A stretch of DNA of 64,000 nt from Gemmobacter aquaticus (GTDB lineage Bacteria > Pseudomonadota > Alphaproteobacteria > Rhodobacterales > Rhodobacteraceae). How positions within the stretch are numbered: the first letter of the stretch is position 1; every line of letters begins with the position of its first letter. A model generated the notes under the pieces. The model had not been told where the DNA came from. It did not search any database and saw nothing but the letters and a program-made list of their open reading frames with translations. The stretch spans positions 1 to 64,000 of the forward strand of contig NZ_VOAK01000023.1 in assembly GCF_007859075.1 (NCBI RefSeq), written 5' to 3'. Made by a program: the position numbers and the translations under genes. Positions 46,760-55,182 of the stretch are shown here, piece after piece.

Positions 46760-47698
46760 ATGATGATCGATACCGCCCCCCGCCTTGCCACCTTGGGCAT
46801 TCTGGCCGCTGTCTGTGGCGCCGCCGTGCTTTCGGTGAACGACGTCGCGATCAAGTCGCTGTCGGACACCTATGCGCTCCACCAGATCATTCTGACCCGC
46901 TCGATCATCAGCCTGCTTTTCCTGTTGGTTTTCATGGGCATGGCTGGCGGCTACAGCCAATTGCGCACAAGCCGCCCGCGCGGGCATCTTCTGCGCGTAA
47001 GCCTCGTCATGGTGTCGAACATCACCTACTTCCTTGGCCTTGCAGCCCTTCCGCTCGCCGATGCCGTTGCAATCGCCTTCATCAGCCCCCTCGTCGTCAC
47101 GCTGCTTTCCGTTCTCGTTCTGGGCGAGACCGTCGGCCCGCGCCGATGGACCGCTGTGGGGCTCGGGCTTCTGGGCGTTGTCGTGATGCTGCGCCCCGGC
47201 GCCGGCGCGTTTCAACCGGCTGCCATCCTCGTGCTGATCTCGGCCGTAACCTATGCCTCGACCAATATGATGACGCGCCATATGCGCGCGACGGAAAGTG
47301 CAGCCACACTGAACCTCTATGTGCAGATCGGCTTCATCCTGATCAGCACGGCGATGGGGCTTGTTGTCGGGGACGGGCATCTTGCGGGGTCAGAAAACCC
47401 CTCGCTCGCCTTTCTCTTCCGCGCGTGGATCTGGCCTGCACCACAGGATTGGCCCGCGTTTCTGGCGACAGGCCTCTCGGTCGCGATCGGCGGACTTCTG
47501 GTCAGTCAGGCCTACCGCATGTGCGAGGCAGCGGTCATCGCGCCCTTTGAATACGCCGCCATGCCCATGGCGATCCTGTGGGGTGTCCTCGTTTTCGGCC
47601 AGTGGCCGGATGCAACCGCATGGTTGGGGATTGCCTTGATCTGCGGTGCCGGGCTCTATGTGCTCTGGCGCGAGGGCGCGACAAGGAGACGGGAATGA
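46760..47698 (+). CDS. EamA/DMT-superfamily permease
   Basis: A 312-residue membrane protein with ten hydrophobic segments forming two EamA repeats (first around AAVLSVNDVAIKSLSD to FISPLVVTLLSVLVLGE, second from LISAVTYASTNMM to GVLVFGQWPDATAWLG). DMT carriers export metabolites or take up carboxylates; the substrate cannot be inferred. Two ATGs (46760, 46763) are adjacent. The stop overlaps the downstream HAD gene by 4 bases. Confidence 0.88.
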   Translation: MMIDTAPRLATLGILAAVCGAAVLSVNDVAIKSLSDTYALHQIILTRSIISLLFLLVFMGMAGGYSQLRTSRPRGHLLRVSLVMVSNITYFLGLAALPLADAVAIAFISPLVVTLLSVLVLGETVGPRRWTAVGLGLLGVVVMLRPGAGAFQPAAILVLISAVTYASTNMMTRHMRATESAATLNLYVQIGFILISTAMGLVVGDGHLAGSENPSLAFLFRAWIWPAPQDWPAFLATGLSVAIGGLLVSQAYRMCEAAVIAPFEYAAMPMAILWGVLVFGQWPDATAWLGIALICGAGLYVLWREGATRRRE

Positions 47699-48318
47699 CG
47701 GTCAAGGCGGTGATCTTCGACATCGGCAATGTGCTGATCGAGTGGAACCCGGAACGATTTTACGATTGGCAGATCGGCCGGGCCGAGCGCGAGGCGCTGT
47801 TCGCCGAAGTTGACCTACACGCAATGAACGAAGAGATCGACGCGGGCGGACCGTTCCGTGAAACGATCTACGCCTGGGCCGACCGCCACCCCGAATGGCA
47901 GTCCGAGATCCGGATGTGGTTCGACAACTGGATCGACATGGCCTCGCCCGCCATTGACGGATCAATCTCGCTGATGCGGGCCTTGCGCGCGCGTGGCATG
48001 CCCGTCCATGCGCTGACCAACTTTGGCATCCACAGCTTCGCCTTTGCGCAGACCCAATATGACTTCCTGTCCGAGTTTGACCGGGCTTTCGTCTCGGGTC
48101 ACATGGGGGTCACCAAGCCCGACCCGCGAATCTATGAACTGGTCGAGCAAGAAACGGGATTGGCCCCGCATGAGTTGCTGTTCACCGATGACCGTCAGGA
48201 CAATATCGTGGCCGCAGAGGAGCGCGGCTGGCGCTGCCACCGTTTTGACGGCTGGCAGGGCTGGGCGCGGCGGCTGGTCAGCGAGGGGCTGCTGACCGAG
48301 ACAGAGGCTGGCCTCTGA
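47695..48318 (+). CDS. HAD-superfamily hydrolase (haloacid dehalogenase-like, YihX type)
   Basis: A 207-residue HAD hydrolase. Motif I with both aspartate positions partly altered reads VIFDIGNVLIEWNPE (D-x-G form); motif II is HALTNFG near residue 104; the motif III lysine is in GVTKPDPRIYELV near 138; motif IV is LFTDDRQDNI near 160. The DxGNVL form is usual in YihX-like sugar-phosphate phosphatases. It is coupled to the upstream DMT gene by an ATGA overlap. The substrate is unknown. Confidence 0.88.
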   Translation: MTVKAVIFDIGNVLIEWNPERFYDWQIGRAEREALFAEVDLHAMNEEIDAGGPFRETIYAWADRHPEWQSEIRMWFDNWIDMASPAIDGSISLMRALRARGMPVHALTNFGIHSFAFAQTQYDFLSEFDRAFVSGHMGVTKPDPRIYELVEQETGLAPHELLFTDDRQDNIVAAEERGWRCHRFDGWQGWARRLVSEGLLTETEAGL

Positions 48319-48325
48319 TCTACCC

Positions 48326-48380
48326 CGCCCCGGGGGCTTTGCGCCCCCGGACCCCCGCAGGATATTTGGAAAAGGAAAGC
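48326..48380 (+). repeat. Extragenic GC-hairpin/CAGGATATTT element (copy 3)
   Basis: CGGGGGCTTTGCGCCCCCG hairpin, then GACCCCCGCAGGATATTTGGAAAAGG, directly after the HAD hydrolase gene. An inverted copy lies 120 bases further on. Confidence 0.8.
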
Positions 48381-48500
48381 AGGCCAAGGACGAGTTGCCC
48401 GGCGTGGCATCCCACACCGGGCCCCTTTCCTTTGCGGTCATCGGCGTCCCCGCCTGTACCGCCCTTTGAGACTACGCCGGAGGGGTTAATAAAACGTCAA

Positions 48501-48586
48501 GGCGCCCTTTCCTTTCTCAAATATCCTGCGGGGGGAAGGGCAGCGCGCAGCGATGACCGCGGGGGGCGCAAAGCCCCCCGTCCGAC
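48501..48586 (-). repeat. Extragenic GC-hairpin/CAGGATATTT element (copy 4, inverted)
   Basis: On the minus strand a GGGGGGCTTTGCGCCCCCC hairpin follows the lytic transglycosylase stop, then a linker and CCCCCCGCAGGATATTTGAGAAAGG. With copy 3 it forms facing elements between two convergent genes, acting as likely terminators for each. Confidence 0.8.
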
Positions 48587-48588
48587 GA

Positions 48589-49851
48589 TCAGGACCGCCG
48601 CAACAGGTCGAGCAACTCACGGTCCGGGTAGCCATCGGGGACCAGCCCGCGCGACGACTGGAAGGCCTTGATCGCAGCATAGGTCTTGGGGCCGACATTA
48701 CCGTCCGTGCCGCCGGTATCATAGCCTGCGGCCGTCAGGCGCTCTTGCAACTCCATCCGCTCGGACAGCCGGAGCGTCGCATCCCCCGCGGGCCACGGGG
48801 TCTTGAGGGGACCGCCCCCTTTAAGCCGGTCTGACAGGTGACCGACGCCGATCACATAGGAATCGGCCTGATTGTAGCGCTCAATGGCGTGGAAGTTGCG
48901 ATAGATCAGGAAGGCCGCACCCTTGACGCCTGCAGGCAGCAGAAGTGCCGCCTGCCCGTCGGGGATCGCACCACCATCGGCCCGGCGCAGTCCCATCGCC
49001 CGCCAGTCGGCGCCCGAACGCTTGGCATTTTTGCCCGACACGGCCGCATTGAACCCGGCGGGCAAGGTCACCTCCATGCCCCAGGGCTGGCCCTGCTGCC
49101 AGCCCGACCGTGCCAGATAGGCGGCCGTCGAGGCGAGCGCGTCGGTCGGATCATCCGACCAGATGTCGCGGCGGCCATCGCCGGTGAAATCAACCGCAAA
49201 AGCAAGGTACGAAGTCGGAATGAACTGCGTATGCCCCATCGCCCCGGCCCAACTCCCGATCATGTGCCGGGAATCCGTGTCGCCCGCCTGCAGGATCTTC
49301 AGCGCGCCCAGAAGCTGGCCCTGAAAGAACTCGGCCCGGCGCCCGTCGTAGGACAGGGTCGCCAGCGCCTCGATCAGCGGCAGATCGCCCCGCTTTTCAC
49401 CGTAAGAGCTTTCCATACCCCAAACCGCGACGACGACTTCCTTGTCAACGCCGTAGGTGGCCTCGATCTGGTTCAGCACGCCGTCGTAGCGGGCGAGCAT
49501 GGCCCGGCCATTGGCCACGCGCTTGTCGGAAACGGCGGTCTCCAGATACTCCCACAGCGACTTGGTGAACTCGGCCTGATTCATCGACCGTTCGATCACG
49601 ACGGGATTGTAGACCACGTCGCTGAAGGCCGCGTCATAGGTGGTAGCCGAGACGCCAGAAGACAGGGCGCGCGGGCGGAAGGATTCGACCCAGGCGTTCA
49701 GGCCCGCCACCTTGGCCGGGTCTGGATTCTGGTCACGGCCATATTTGATCACGGTCGGGCTGCTCCCGGTCTGTCCTGCGCCACCACCGCCGACGCAGGC
49801 GGACAGGACGGCGGCAATCGCGATTGCGGCAAAGGTTCTGGAAATATGCAT
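48589..49851 (-). CDS. Lytic murein transglycosylase, MltB type, with peptidoglycan-binding domain
   Basis: A 420-residue lipoprotein: signal MHISRTFAAIAIAAVLSAC with the lipobox cysteine at residue 19. A family 3 (MltB-like) lysozyme-fold domain has the catalytic glutamate in VWGMESSYGEKRG near residue 147, MGHTQFIPTSY near 210 and IYRNFHAIERYNQADSY near 318. A C-terminal PG_binding_1 domain covers residues 360-420 (LQERLTAAGYDTGGTDG, FQSSRGLVPDGYPD). It cleaves glycan strands to 1,6-anhydro ends in the periplasm. Confidence 0.93.
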   Translation of the reverse strand: MHISRTFAAIAIAAVLSACVGGGGAGQTGSSPTVIKYGRDQNPDPAKVAGLNAWVESFRPRALSSGVSATTYDAAFSDVVYNPVVIERSMNQAEFTKSLWEYLETAVSDKRVANGRAMLARYDGVLNQIEATYGVDKEVVVAVWGMESSYGEKRGDLPLIEALATLSYDGRRAEFFQGQLLGALKILQAGDTDSRHMIGSWAGAMGHTQFIPTSYLAFAVDFTGDGRRDIWSDDPTDALASTAAYLARSGWQQGQPWGMEVTLPAGFNAAVSGKNAKRSGADWRAMGLRRADGGAIPDGQAALLLPAGVKGAAFLIYRNFHAIERYNQADSYVIGVGHLSDRLKGGGPLKTPWPAGDATLRLSERMELQERLTAAGYDTGGTDGNVGPKTYAAIKAFQSSRGLVPDGYPDRELLDLLRRS

Positions 49852-49991
49852 GATTTGCCCTTGGCGGGTTGGTTTTGTCTGCTCGGATACAACTCTAACC
49901 CGAAGCTACCCGCTGGGGGAAGCACCGATGCCGCGATTGCACGCGGCGTCGGCAGGGTGGCGCCCGTCTAACGGCGTATGCGCCTGCCTAT

Positions 49992-52229
49992 CTAGCGCCG
50001 TTTGCGCACGATCGTGCGCCGCGCCGTGGGGCGTCCGCTGCGCATCGGGCCACCGCGACCGCGTTTGGTGGGCTTGCGGGCAGGCAGGGCCCCGCCCTCG
50101 ATCTCCAAGAGTTCCAGAAGCAATCCGCCGGTGACCGGTACGGCCTCGGCCAGCCGCACCGTGACGCGCGCGCCGGGGCCGATCGTCAGGCCGGTGTCAG
50201 CACCGGTCAGCGTCTGGCTGTCGGAATCAAAGTAGAAGAACTCGCGCCCCACCTCGCGGATCGGCACAAGACCGTCGGCGCCGGTTTCATCAAGCTTCAC
50301 GAAGAGACCGAACTTCTGCACGCCCGAAACGCGCCCGGTAAAGGTCTGGCCGATCCGGTCGGACAGATAGGCCGCCAGATAGCGGTCGATGGTGTCACGC
50401 TCGGCCGCCATGGAGCGGCGCTCGGCCTCGGAGATCAGCTTGGCGGTTTCCTCGAGGTTCTCGATATCCCAACGCGACAGGCCATCGTCGCCCCAGCGAT
50501 GCGCAGCGATCAGGGCGCGATGCACGATCAGGTCGGAATAGCGCCGGATGGGCGAGGTGAAATGCGCGTAGTTGCGAAGGGCCAGCCCGAAGTGACCAAA
50601 GTTTTGTGGGCTGTAATAGGCCTGCGTCATAGAGCGCAGCGTGGTGATGTTGATCAGTTCGTCCTGATCGGTGCCCTCGGCCTGTTGCAACAGCCGGTTG
50701 AGGTGCGCGGTCTTGAGCACCTGCCCCTTGGCCAATGTGAACCCCGAGGCCTCGGCCACCTCGCGCAGCGCATCCAGCTTTTCGGGGCTCGGCTCTTCAT
50801 GTACGCGGAACAAGAGCGGCGACTTGAGGCGGATCAGCTCTTCCGCCGCGCAGACATTGGCAAGGATCATCGCCTCTTCGATCAGCTTGTGCGCATCAAA
50901 GCGCTCGCGGAAGGCGACAGAGGTCACCTTGCCTTCTTCCGACAGGATGATCTTGCGTTCGGGCAGATCCAGATCCAGCGGCTGGCGCACGGCGCGGGCG
51001 CTTTTCAGCGCAGCATAGGCGGCGTAAAGCGGCCGGATCACCGGATCGAGCAGCGGCTCCAACTTCGGCTCGACGGCGCCGTCGATGGCGGCCTGCACCT
51101 GTCCGTAATGCAAAGACCCGCGCGAACGCATGAGGCCACGGGTGAAGCGATGCGACAGTTTGTGCCCCTGCGCGTCGATGCGGATCTCGACCGCCATGCA
51201 GGGCCGGTCCACCCCTTCGTGCAGCGAGCACAGATCGCCCGACAGGACATCTGGCAGCATCGGCACGACCCGGTCGGGGAAATAGGTCGAGTTGCCACGC
51301 CGGCGCGCCTCGCGGTCCAGCTCGGCGCCGGGGCGGACATAATGGGCCACATCGGCAATGGCGACCCAGAGGAGGAAGCCGCCGGGATTGCCGGGGGTTT
51401 CATCCGCGATCGCCAGAACGGCGTCATCGCGGTCGCGGGCATCGATCGGATCGATGGTAACAAGCGGCAGGTGGCGCAGATCCTCGCGCGCATCAAGATG
51501 AGCGGGTTCGGCCCGGTCCGCCTCGGCAAGAACGGCTTCCGGGAACTGATCAGGGATCCCGTGCTGATGAATGGCGATCAGGCTGACGGCCTTGGGGCCG
51601 GAAGGGTCACCCAGCCGTGCGATCACCCGCGCGGTGGGCAGCCCCATGCGCTTTGGCCCGGCCTGCTCGGCCTCGACCAGTTCACCATCGGCGGCCTCCA
51701 TGGTAAGACCGGTGGGCACACGCCATTCCTTGTCGGCCCCCTTATCGATGGGAACGATCCGCCCGCCTTCATGCGTGCTGCGGAAAACGCCCAGAATGCG
51801 CAAAGCCGAGGTGCCCAGCTTGCGGATGAGCCGGCCCTGATAGGCGAAATCCTCGCCCTCGACCTTGTCCAGCCGCGCAAGAACCTTGTCGCCTGACCCT
51901 AACGCCGGATCACCCGCGCGGGTGATCAGATGGATACGCGGGGCATCGCCGCTGTCCCATTCCTGCGGTACGGCGAAGAGATCGCCCGAGGCATCGGGCG
52001 GCAGGATCCGCAGGATCGACACAGGCGGCAGCGACCCGCTTTCGCGGAACTGGCGCTTGCGGCGCGCAACGCCGCCTTCCTGCTCCAATTCCTTGAGCAG
52101 GCGCTTCAACTCGATCCGCGCGGCGCCACCCTTGATGCCAAAGGCCTTGGCGATGTCGCGTTTGGAGGCAAGCGTCGGATTGTCGGCGATCCATTGAAGG
52201 ATCTGTTCTTTGCTGGGCAACTGGTCCAT
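49992..52229 (-). CDS. rnr: Ribonuclease R
   Basis: A 745-residue 3'-5' exoribonuclease. An N-terminal winged helix (residues 1-65, SKRDIAKAFGIKGG) and cold-shock-type domains precede the RNB catalytic domain, with the metal-binding aspartates in TIDPIDARDRDDAVLAI near residue 265. A C-terminal S1 domain (TFTGRVSGVQKFGLFVKLDETGADG-type segment) and a basic tail (KPTKRGRGGPMRSGRP) follow. It degrades structured RNA and takes part in tmRNA-linked decay. It lies divergent from the DciA-like gene. Confidence 0.95.
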   Translation of the reverse strand: MDQLPSKEQILQWIADNPTLASKRDIAKAFGIKGGAARIELKRLLKELEQEGGVARRKRQFRESGSLPPVSILRILPPDASGDLFAVPQEWDSGDAPRIHLITRAGDPALGSGDKVLARLDKVEGEDFAYQGRLIRKLGTSALRILGVFRSTHEGGRIVPIDKGADKEWRVPTGLTMEAADGELVEAEQAGPKRMGLPTARVIARLGDPSGPKAVSLIAIHQHGIPDQFPEAVLAEADRAEPAHLDAREDLRHLPLVTIDPIDARDRDDAVLAIADETPGNPGGFLLWVAIADVAHYVRPGAELDREARRRGNSTYFPDRVVPMLPDVLSGDLCSLHEGVDRPCMAVEIRIDAQGHKLSHRFTRGLMRSRGSLHYGQVQAAIDGAVEPKLEPLLDPVIRPLYAAYAALKSARAVRQPLDLDLPERKIILSEEGKVTSVAFRERFDAHKLIEEAMILANVCAAEELIRLKSPLLFRVHEEPSPEKLDALREVAEASGFTLAKGQVLKTAHLNRLLQQAEGTDQDELINITTLRSMTQAYYSPQNFGHFGLALRNYAHFTSPIRRYSDLIVHRALIAAHRWGDDGLSRWDIENLEETAKLISEAERRSMAAERDTIDRYLAAYLSDRIGQTFTGRVSGVQKFGLFVKLDETGADGLVPIREVGREFFYFDSDSQTLTGADTGLTIGPGARVTVRLAEAVPVTGGLLLELLEIEGGALPARKPTKRGRGGPMRSGRPTARRTIVRKRR

Positions 52230-52296
52230 TCCCTTTGCCTATCACGCGGCGAATTGGACGTCACCCCACCGCGTCGATACCTGCCCGACCGCGCAA

Positions 52297-52365
52297 CGGG
52301 GGGCTGTCTGCCCCCCGCGCCCTGCGGGCTTCCCCCCGAGGATACTTGCGAAAAGAAGACAAGGG
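52297..52365 (+). repeat. Extragenic GC-hairpin/CCCCCCGAGGATACTT element (copy 5)
   Basis: GGGGGGCTGTCTGCCCCCC hairpin, GCGCCCTGCGGGC linker, then TTCCCCCCGAGGATACTTGCGAAAAG. It sits between the divergent rnr and DciA-like genes, so here it cannot serve as a terminator of a neighbouring gene; its sequence is closest to copy 1. Confidence 0.75.
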
Positions 52366-52470
52366 CGCAGAGCCTTGGGGCACAGTGTCACGCATTCTTT
52401 ATGGACACTTGAATCCGCACCACTGGAACGACCGCGGCCCCTCATGTAGGTTGGCCGCAATGGAGGCGGC

Positions 52471-53025
52471 ATGAACGACAAGGGCGAGGGCCACGACCCA
52501 ACTGAACGCACCGCCGCCCCGGCCAAGGGGCGCAGGATGCGCGGCTTTGAGGCAACCTCGGGCCTGTTGCGTGATCGCATCCGGCAGGCGGGTGAAAGCC
52601 GCGGCTTCGCGGTGACCCGGCTTCTGACCCACTGGGCCGAGGTGGCGGGCGAGGATCTGGCCCGCGTGACCCGACCGGTCAAGGTTGGGTTTGCCAAAGG
52701 GTCATTCGGCGCCACGCTGACCCTGCTGGTCAAACCCACCGACGCGCCGCTTGTGCAGATGCAACTGCCGCGTATCCGTGACCGGGTGAATGCCTGTTAC
52801 GGCTATGCCGCAATCGGCAGGGTGGTGCTGACGCAGACGGCGGCCACTGGCTTTGCAGACGGACAGGCGCAGTTTGAACACGCCCCCGCCACAGCCGCTG
52901 CCAAGCCGCCCGCCCCAGAGATGCTTGCCCGCGCCCGCGATACCGCCGACGGGGTTCAGGACGAGGGCCTGCGCAAGGCGCTTGAAACCCTGGCACAGAA
53001 CATCTTAACTCGCCGAAGCAGTTGA
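52471..53025 (+). CDS. DciA-like (DUF721) protein
   Basis: A 184-residue protein whose central segment (residues 30-115) matches DUF721/DciA: VTRLLTHWAEVAGEDLARVTRPVKV, then LTLLVKPTDAPLVQMQLPRIRDRVNACYGYAAIGRVVL. DciA loads the replicative helicase DnaB in bacteria lacking DnaC. Alphaproteobacterial DUF721 proteins are the presumed equivalents. The C-terminal 60 residues are variable. GGAGG lies 7 bases before the ATG; the dsbA-like gene follows after 10 bases. Confidence 0.82.
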   Translation: MNDKGEGHDPTERTAAPAKGRRMRGFEATSGLLRDRIRQAGESRGFAVTRLLTHWAEVAGEDLARVTRPVKVGFAKGSFGATLTLLVKPTDAPLVQMQLPRIRDRVNACYGYAAIGRVVLTQTAATGFADGQAQFEHAPATAAAKPPAPEMLARARDTADGVQDEGLRKALETLAQNILTRRSS

Positions 53026-53035
53026 AAGGCAGAAT

Positions 53036-53683
53036 ATGATCAAAATGAATCGCCGCGACGTGTTCGCGCTGGCTGCAAGTGCCGCGCTGGCCGCAGGCTT
53101 CGGGCTGCCGGCCCTTGCACAGGACGCCGCCACCCCGACTCCGACGGCCGAGGCACCGCCTGTACCGGATATGGTTCTGGGTAGCCCGGACGCGAAGGTG
53201 ACGCTGACTGAATATGCCTCATACACCTGCCCCCATTGCGCCAACTTTCACGAGCAGGTCTTCAAGCCGCTGAAGGCCGAATACATCGACACCGGCAAGG
53301 TGAAATTCATCTATCGCGAGGTCTATTTCGACCGCTATGGACTGTGGGCTGCGATGCTTGCCCGCTGCAGCGGCGAGATGCGTTATTTCGGGATCAACGG
53401 CGTGCTGTTCGAAAAGCAGCAGGAATGGGCGGCCTCGAACGATCCGGCCACGGTGATCGCGAATCTCAAGACCATCGGCAAGGCGGCGGGCATGAACGAC
53501 GAACAACTCGACGCCTGTTTCAATGACCAGAAACTGGCCGAAGCCATGGTCAAGCGGTTTGAGGAAACCATGGCCGAGGACGGGGTCGAGGCCACGCCCA
53601 CGCTGTTCATCAATGGCACCAAGCATTCAAACATGTCCTACACCGATCTGAAGGCGCTGATCGACGCGGAGCTTGCCAAGTAA
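53036..53683 (+). CDS. DsbA-family thiol:disulfide oxidoreductase
   Basis: A 215-residue exported thioredoxin-fold protein. The signal peptide (NRRDVFALAASAALAAGFG) carries twin arginines, so Tat export is possible. The active site CPHC is in YASYTCPHCANFHEQVF near residue 65, and the cis-proline loop in VEATPTLFINGTKH near 190. It resembles the DsbA/BdbD group that introduces disulfides in the periplasm. A likely substrate class includes the I78 proteins with paired cysteines. Ends 1 base before the CoA-transferase start codon. Confidence 0.9.
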   Translation: MIKMNRRDVFALAASAALAAGFGLPALAQDAATPTPTAEAPPVPDMVLGSPDAKVTLTEYASYTCPHCANFHEQVFKPLKAEYIDTGKVKFIYREVYFDRYGLWAAMLARCSGEMRYFGINGVLFEKQQEWAASNDPATVIANLKTIGKAAGMNDEQLDACFNDQKLAEAMVKRFEETMAEDGVEATPTLFINGTKHSNMSYTDLKALIDAELAK

Positions 53684-53684
53684 C

Positions 53685-54818
53685 ATGACCGCCCCACTGC
53701 ACGGGATCCGCGTGATCGAACTTGCCCGGATTCTGGCCGGACCATGGGCCGGCCAGACACTGGCCGACCTTGGCGCCGATGTGATCAAGGTTGAAGCCCC
53801 CGAAGGCGACGATACCCGTCGTTGGGGGCCGCCCTTCATCGACAATGGTGGCGAACAGAGTGCCGCCTATTTCCACGCGACGAACCGCGGGAAACGCGGC
53901 ATCACCTGCGACTTCCGCACCAAGGAGGGCCAGGAAACGGTACGCCGCCTTGTCGCCGATGCCGATGTGGTGATCGAAAACTTCAAGCTGGGGGGCCTTG
54001 CGAAATACGGGCTGGACTACGAAAGCCTGCGCAAGGTCAATCCGCGGCTGGTCTATTGCTCGATCACCGGCTTCGGGCAGACCGGGCCTTATGCCCACCG
54101 CGCGGGCTATGACTTCATCATCCAGGGCATGGCCGGGCTGATGAGCGTGACCGGCGAACCCGAAGGCCAGCCGCAAAAGGCGGGCGTTGCTGTCACCGAT
54201 GTCTTTACGGGCATCTACGCAGCCACCGCCATTCTGGCCGCCCTTGTTCAGCGTGGTCGGACGGGAGAGGGCCAGCACATCGACATGGCGCTGATGGATG
54301 TGGCGACGGCGATCATGGCCAACCAGTCGCTGAACTATCTGGCCACCGGCGTTGCACCACAAAAGATGGGGAACGCGCATCCGAACCTTGCGCCTTATGC
54401 CGTCTTCGATTGCGCCGATGGCTGGATCATCCTCGCCACTGGTAATGACGGGCAGTACCGCAAGCTGTGCGGCATCCTTGGCCTGCCGGAACTGGCCGAG
54501 GCGCCTGACTTCCTGACCAACGCCGACCGCGTGACCAACCGCGCCGAATTGACACGTCTGCTGACCAATGCGACGAAAACCTTCAGCAAGGCCGAGTTGC
54601 TCGCCGCCTGCGAGGCCGAGGGCGTACCCGCCGGGCCGATCAACAATATGGCCGAGGTCTTTGCCGATCCGCAGATCGTGGCACGGGGCATGCAGATCGC
54701 GCCTGAGGGCATACCCGGCGTGCGATCCCCTTTCGTCTTCTCGGGGGCCGAGCTGGCGCTGGATCGCCCCTCGCCGCGCCTAGGCCAGCATCAGGCCGAG
54801 ATTCTGGGCGAAGACTGA
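53685..54818 (+). CDS. Class III CoA-transferase (CaiB/BaiF family)
   Basis: A 377-residue family III CoA-transferase. Signatures are GIRVIELARILAGPWAGQTLADLGADVIKVE at the N-terminus (shown in part), ATNRGKRGI near residue 70, the catalytic aspartate in HRAGYDFIIQGMAGLMS near 145 and HPNLAPYAVF near 235. It moves CoA between a thioester and a carboxylate; the acyl pair is not predictable and could be succinyl-CoA with a dicarboxylate or carnitine-like acid. It is read with dsbA at close spacing, though no functional link is obvious. Confidence 0.9.
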   Translation: MTAPLHGIRVIELARILAGPWAGQTLADLGADVIKVEAPEGDDTRRWGPPFIDNGGEQSAAYFHATNRGKRGITCDFRTKEGQETVRRLVADADVVIENFKLGGLAKYGLDYESLRKVNPRLVYCSITGFGQTGPYAHRAGYDFIIQGMAGLMSVTGEPEGQPQKAGVAVTDVFTGIYAATAILAALVQRGRTGEGQHIDMALMDVATAIMANQSLNYLATGVAPQKMGNAHPNLAPYAVFDCADGWIILATGNDGQYRKLCGILGLPELAEAPDFLTNADRVTNRAELTRLLTNATKTFSKAELLAACEAEGVPAGPINNMAEVFADPQIVARGMQIAPEGIPGVRSPFVFSGAELALDRPSPRLGQHQAEILGED

Positions 54819-54908
54819 CAACCCGACCCGATTTTCTCTTGCGTCGTCGCCGCTTTAACTTTGCGCGGGCATCCGCTAGGTTGCCCATGCAAGTCTACGG
54901 AGGCCCAT

Positions 54909-55154
54909 ATGGCGCAGCGTCTGCATCTCGTATTTGGCGGCGAATTGGTCAGCCCATCGAAGAACGTGTTCAAGGATGTGTCAAATCTCCACATCGTCGG
55001 CATGTTCCCTGACTATCAAAGCGCGTTTTTGGCATGGAAGGCCGAGGCGCAGCGCACAGTCGATGACGCGCATATGCGCTATTACATCGCCCACATCCAC
55101 CGTCTGCGTGACGAAGGTCAGGCCGCATCGCCCACCGAGGAGCTGGGCGCCTGA
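54909..55154 (+). CDS. DUF4170-family small protein
   Basis: An 81-residue protein: MAQRLHLVFGGELVSPSKNV, then LHIVGMFPDYQSAFLAWKAEAQRTV and YYIAHIHRLRDEG. It matches DUF4170, a small alphaproteobacterial family commonly encoded just before waaA. GGAGG lies about 8 bases before the ATG. Its function is unknown; genomic linkage suggests lipopolysaccharide synthesis or its regulation. Confidence 0.83.
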   Translation: MAQRLHLVFGGELVSPSKNVFKDVSNLHIVGMFPDYQSAFLAWKAEAQRTVDDAHMRYYIAHIHRLRDEGQAASPTEELGA

Positions 55155-55182
55155 TCGCATCCGTGCGCCCGCGCCTGAAACC

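Noticed and set aside
50499..51896. 465-codon plus-strand frame opposite rnr
   Set aside because: Antisense shadow of the RNase R catalytic region.
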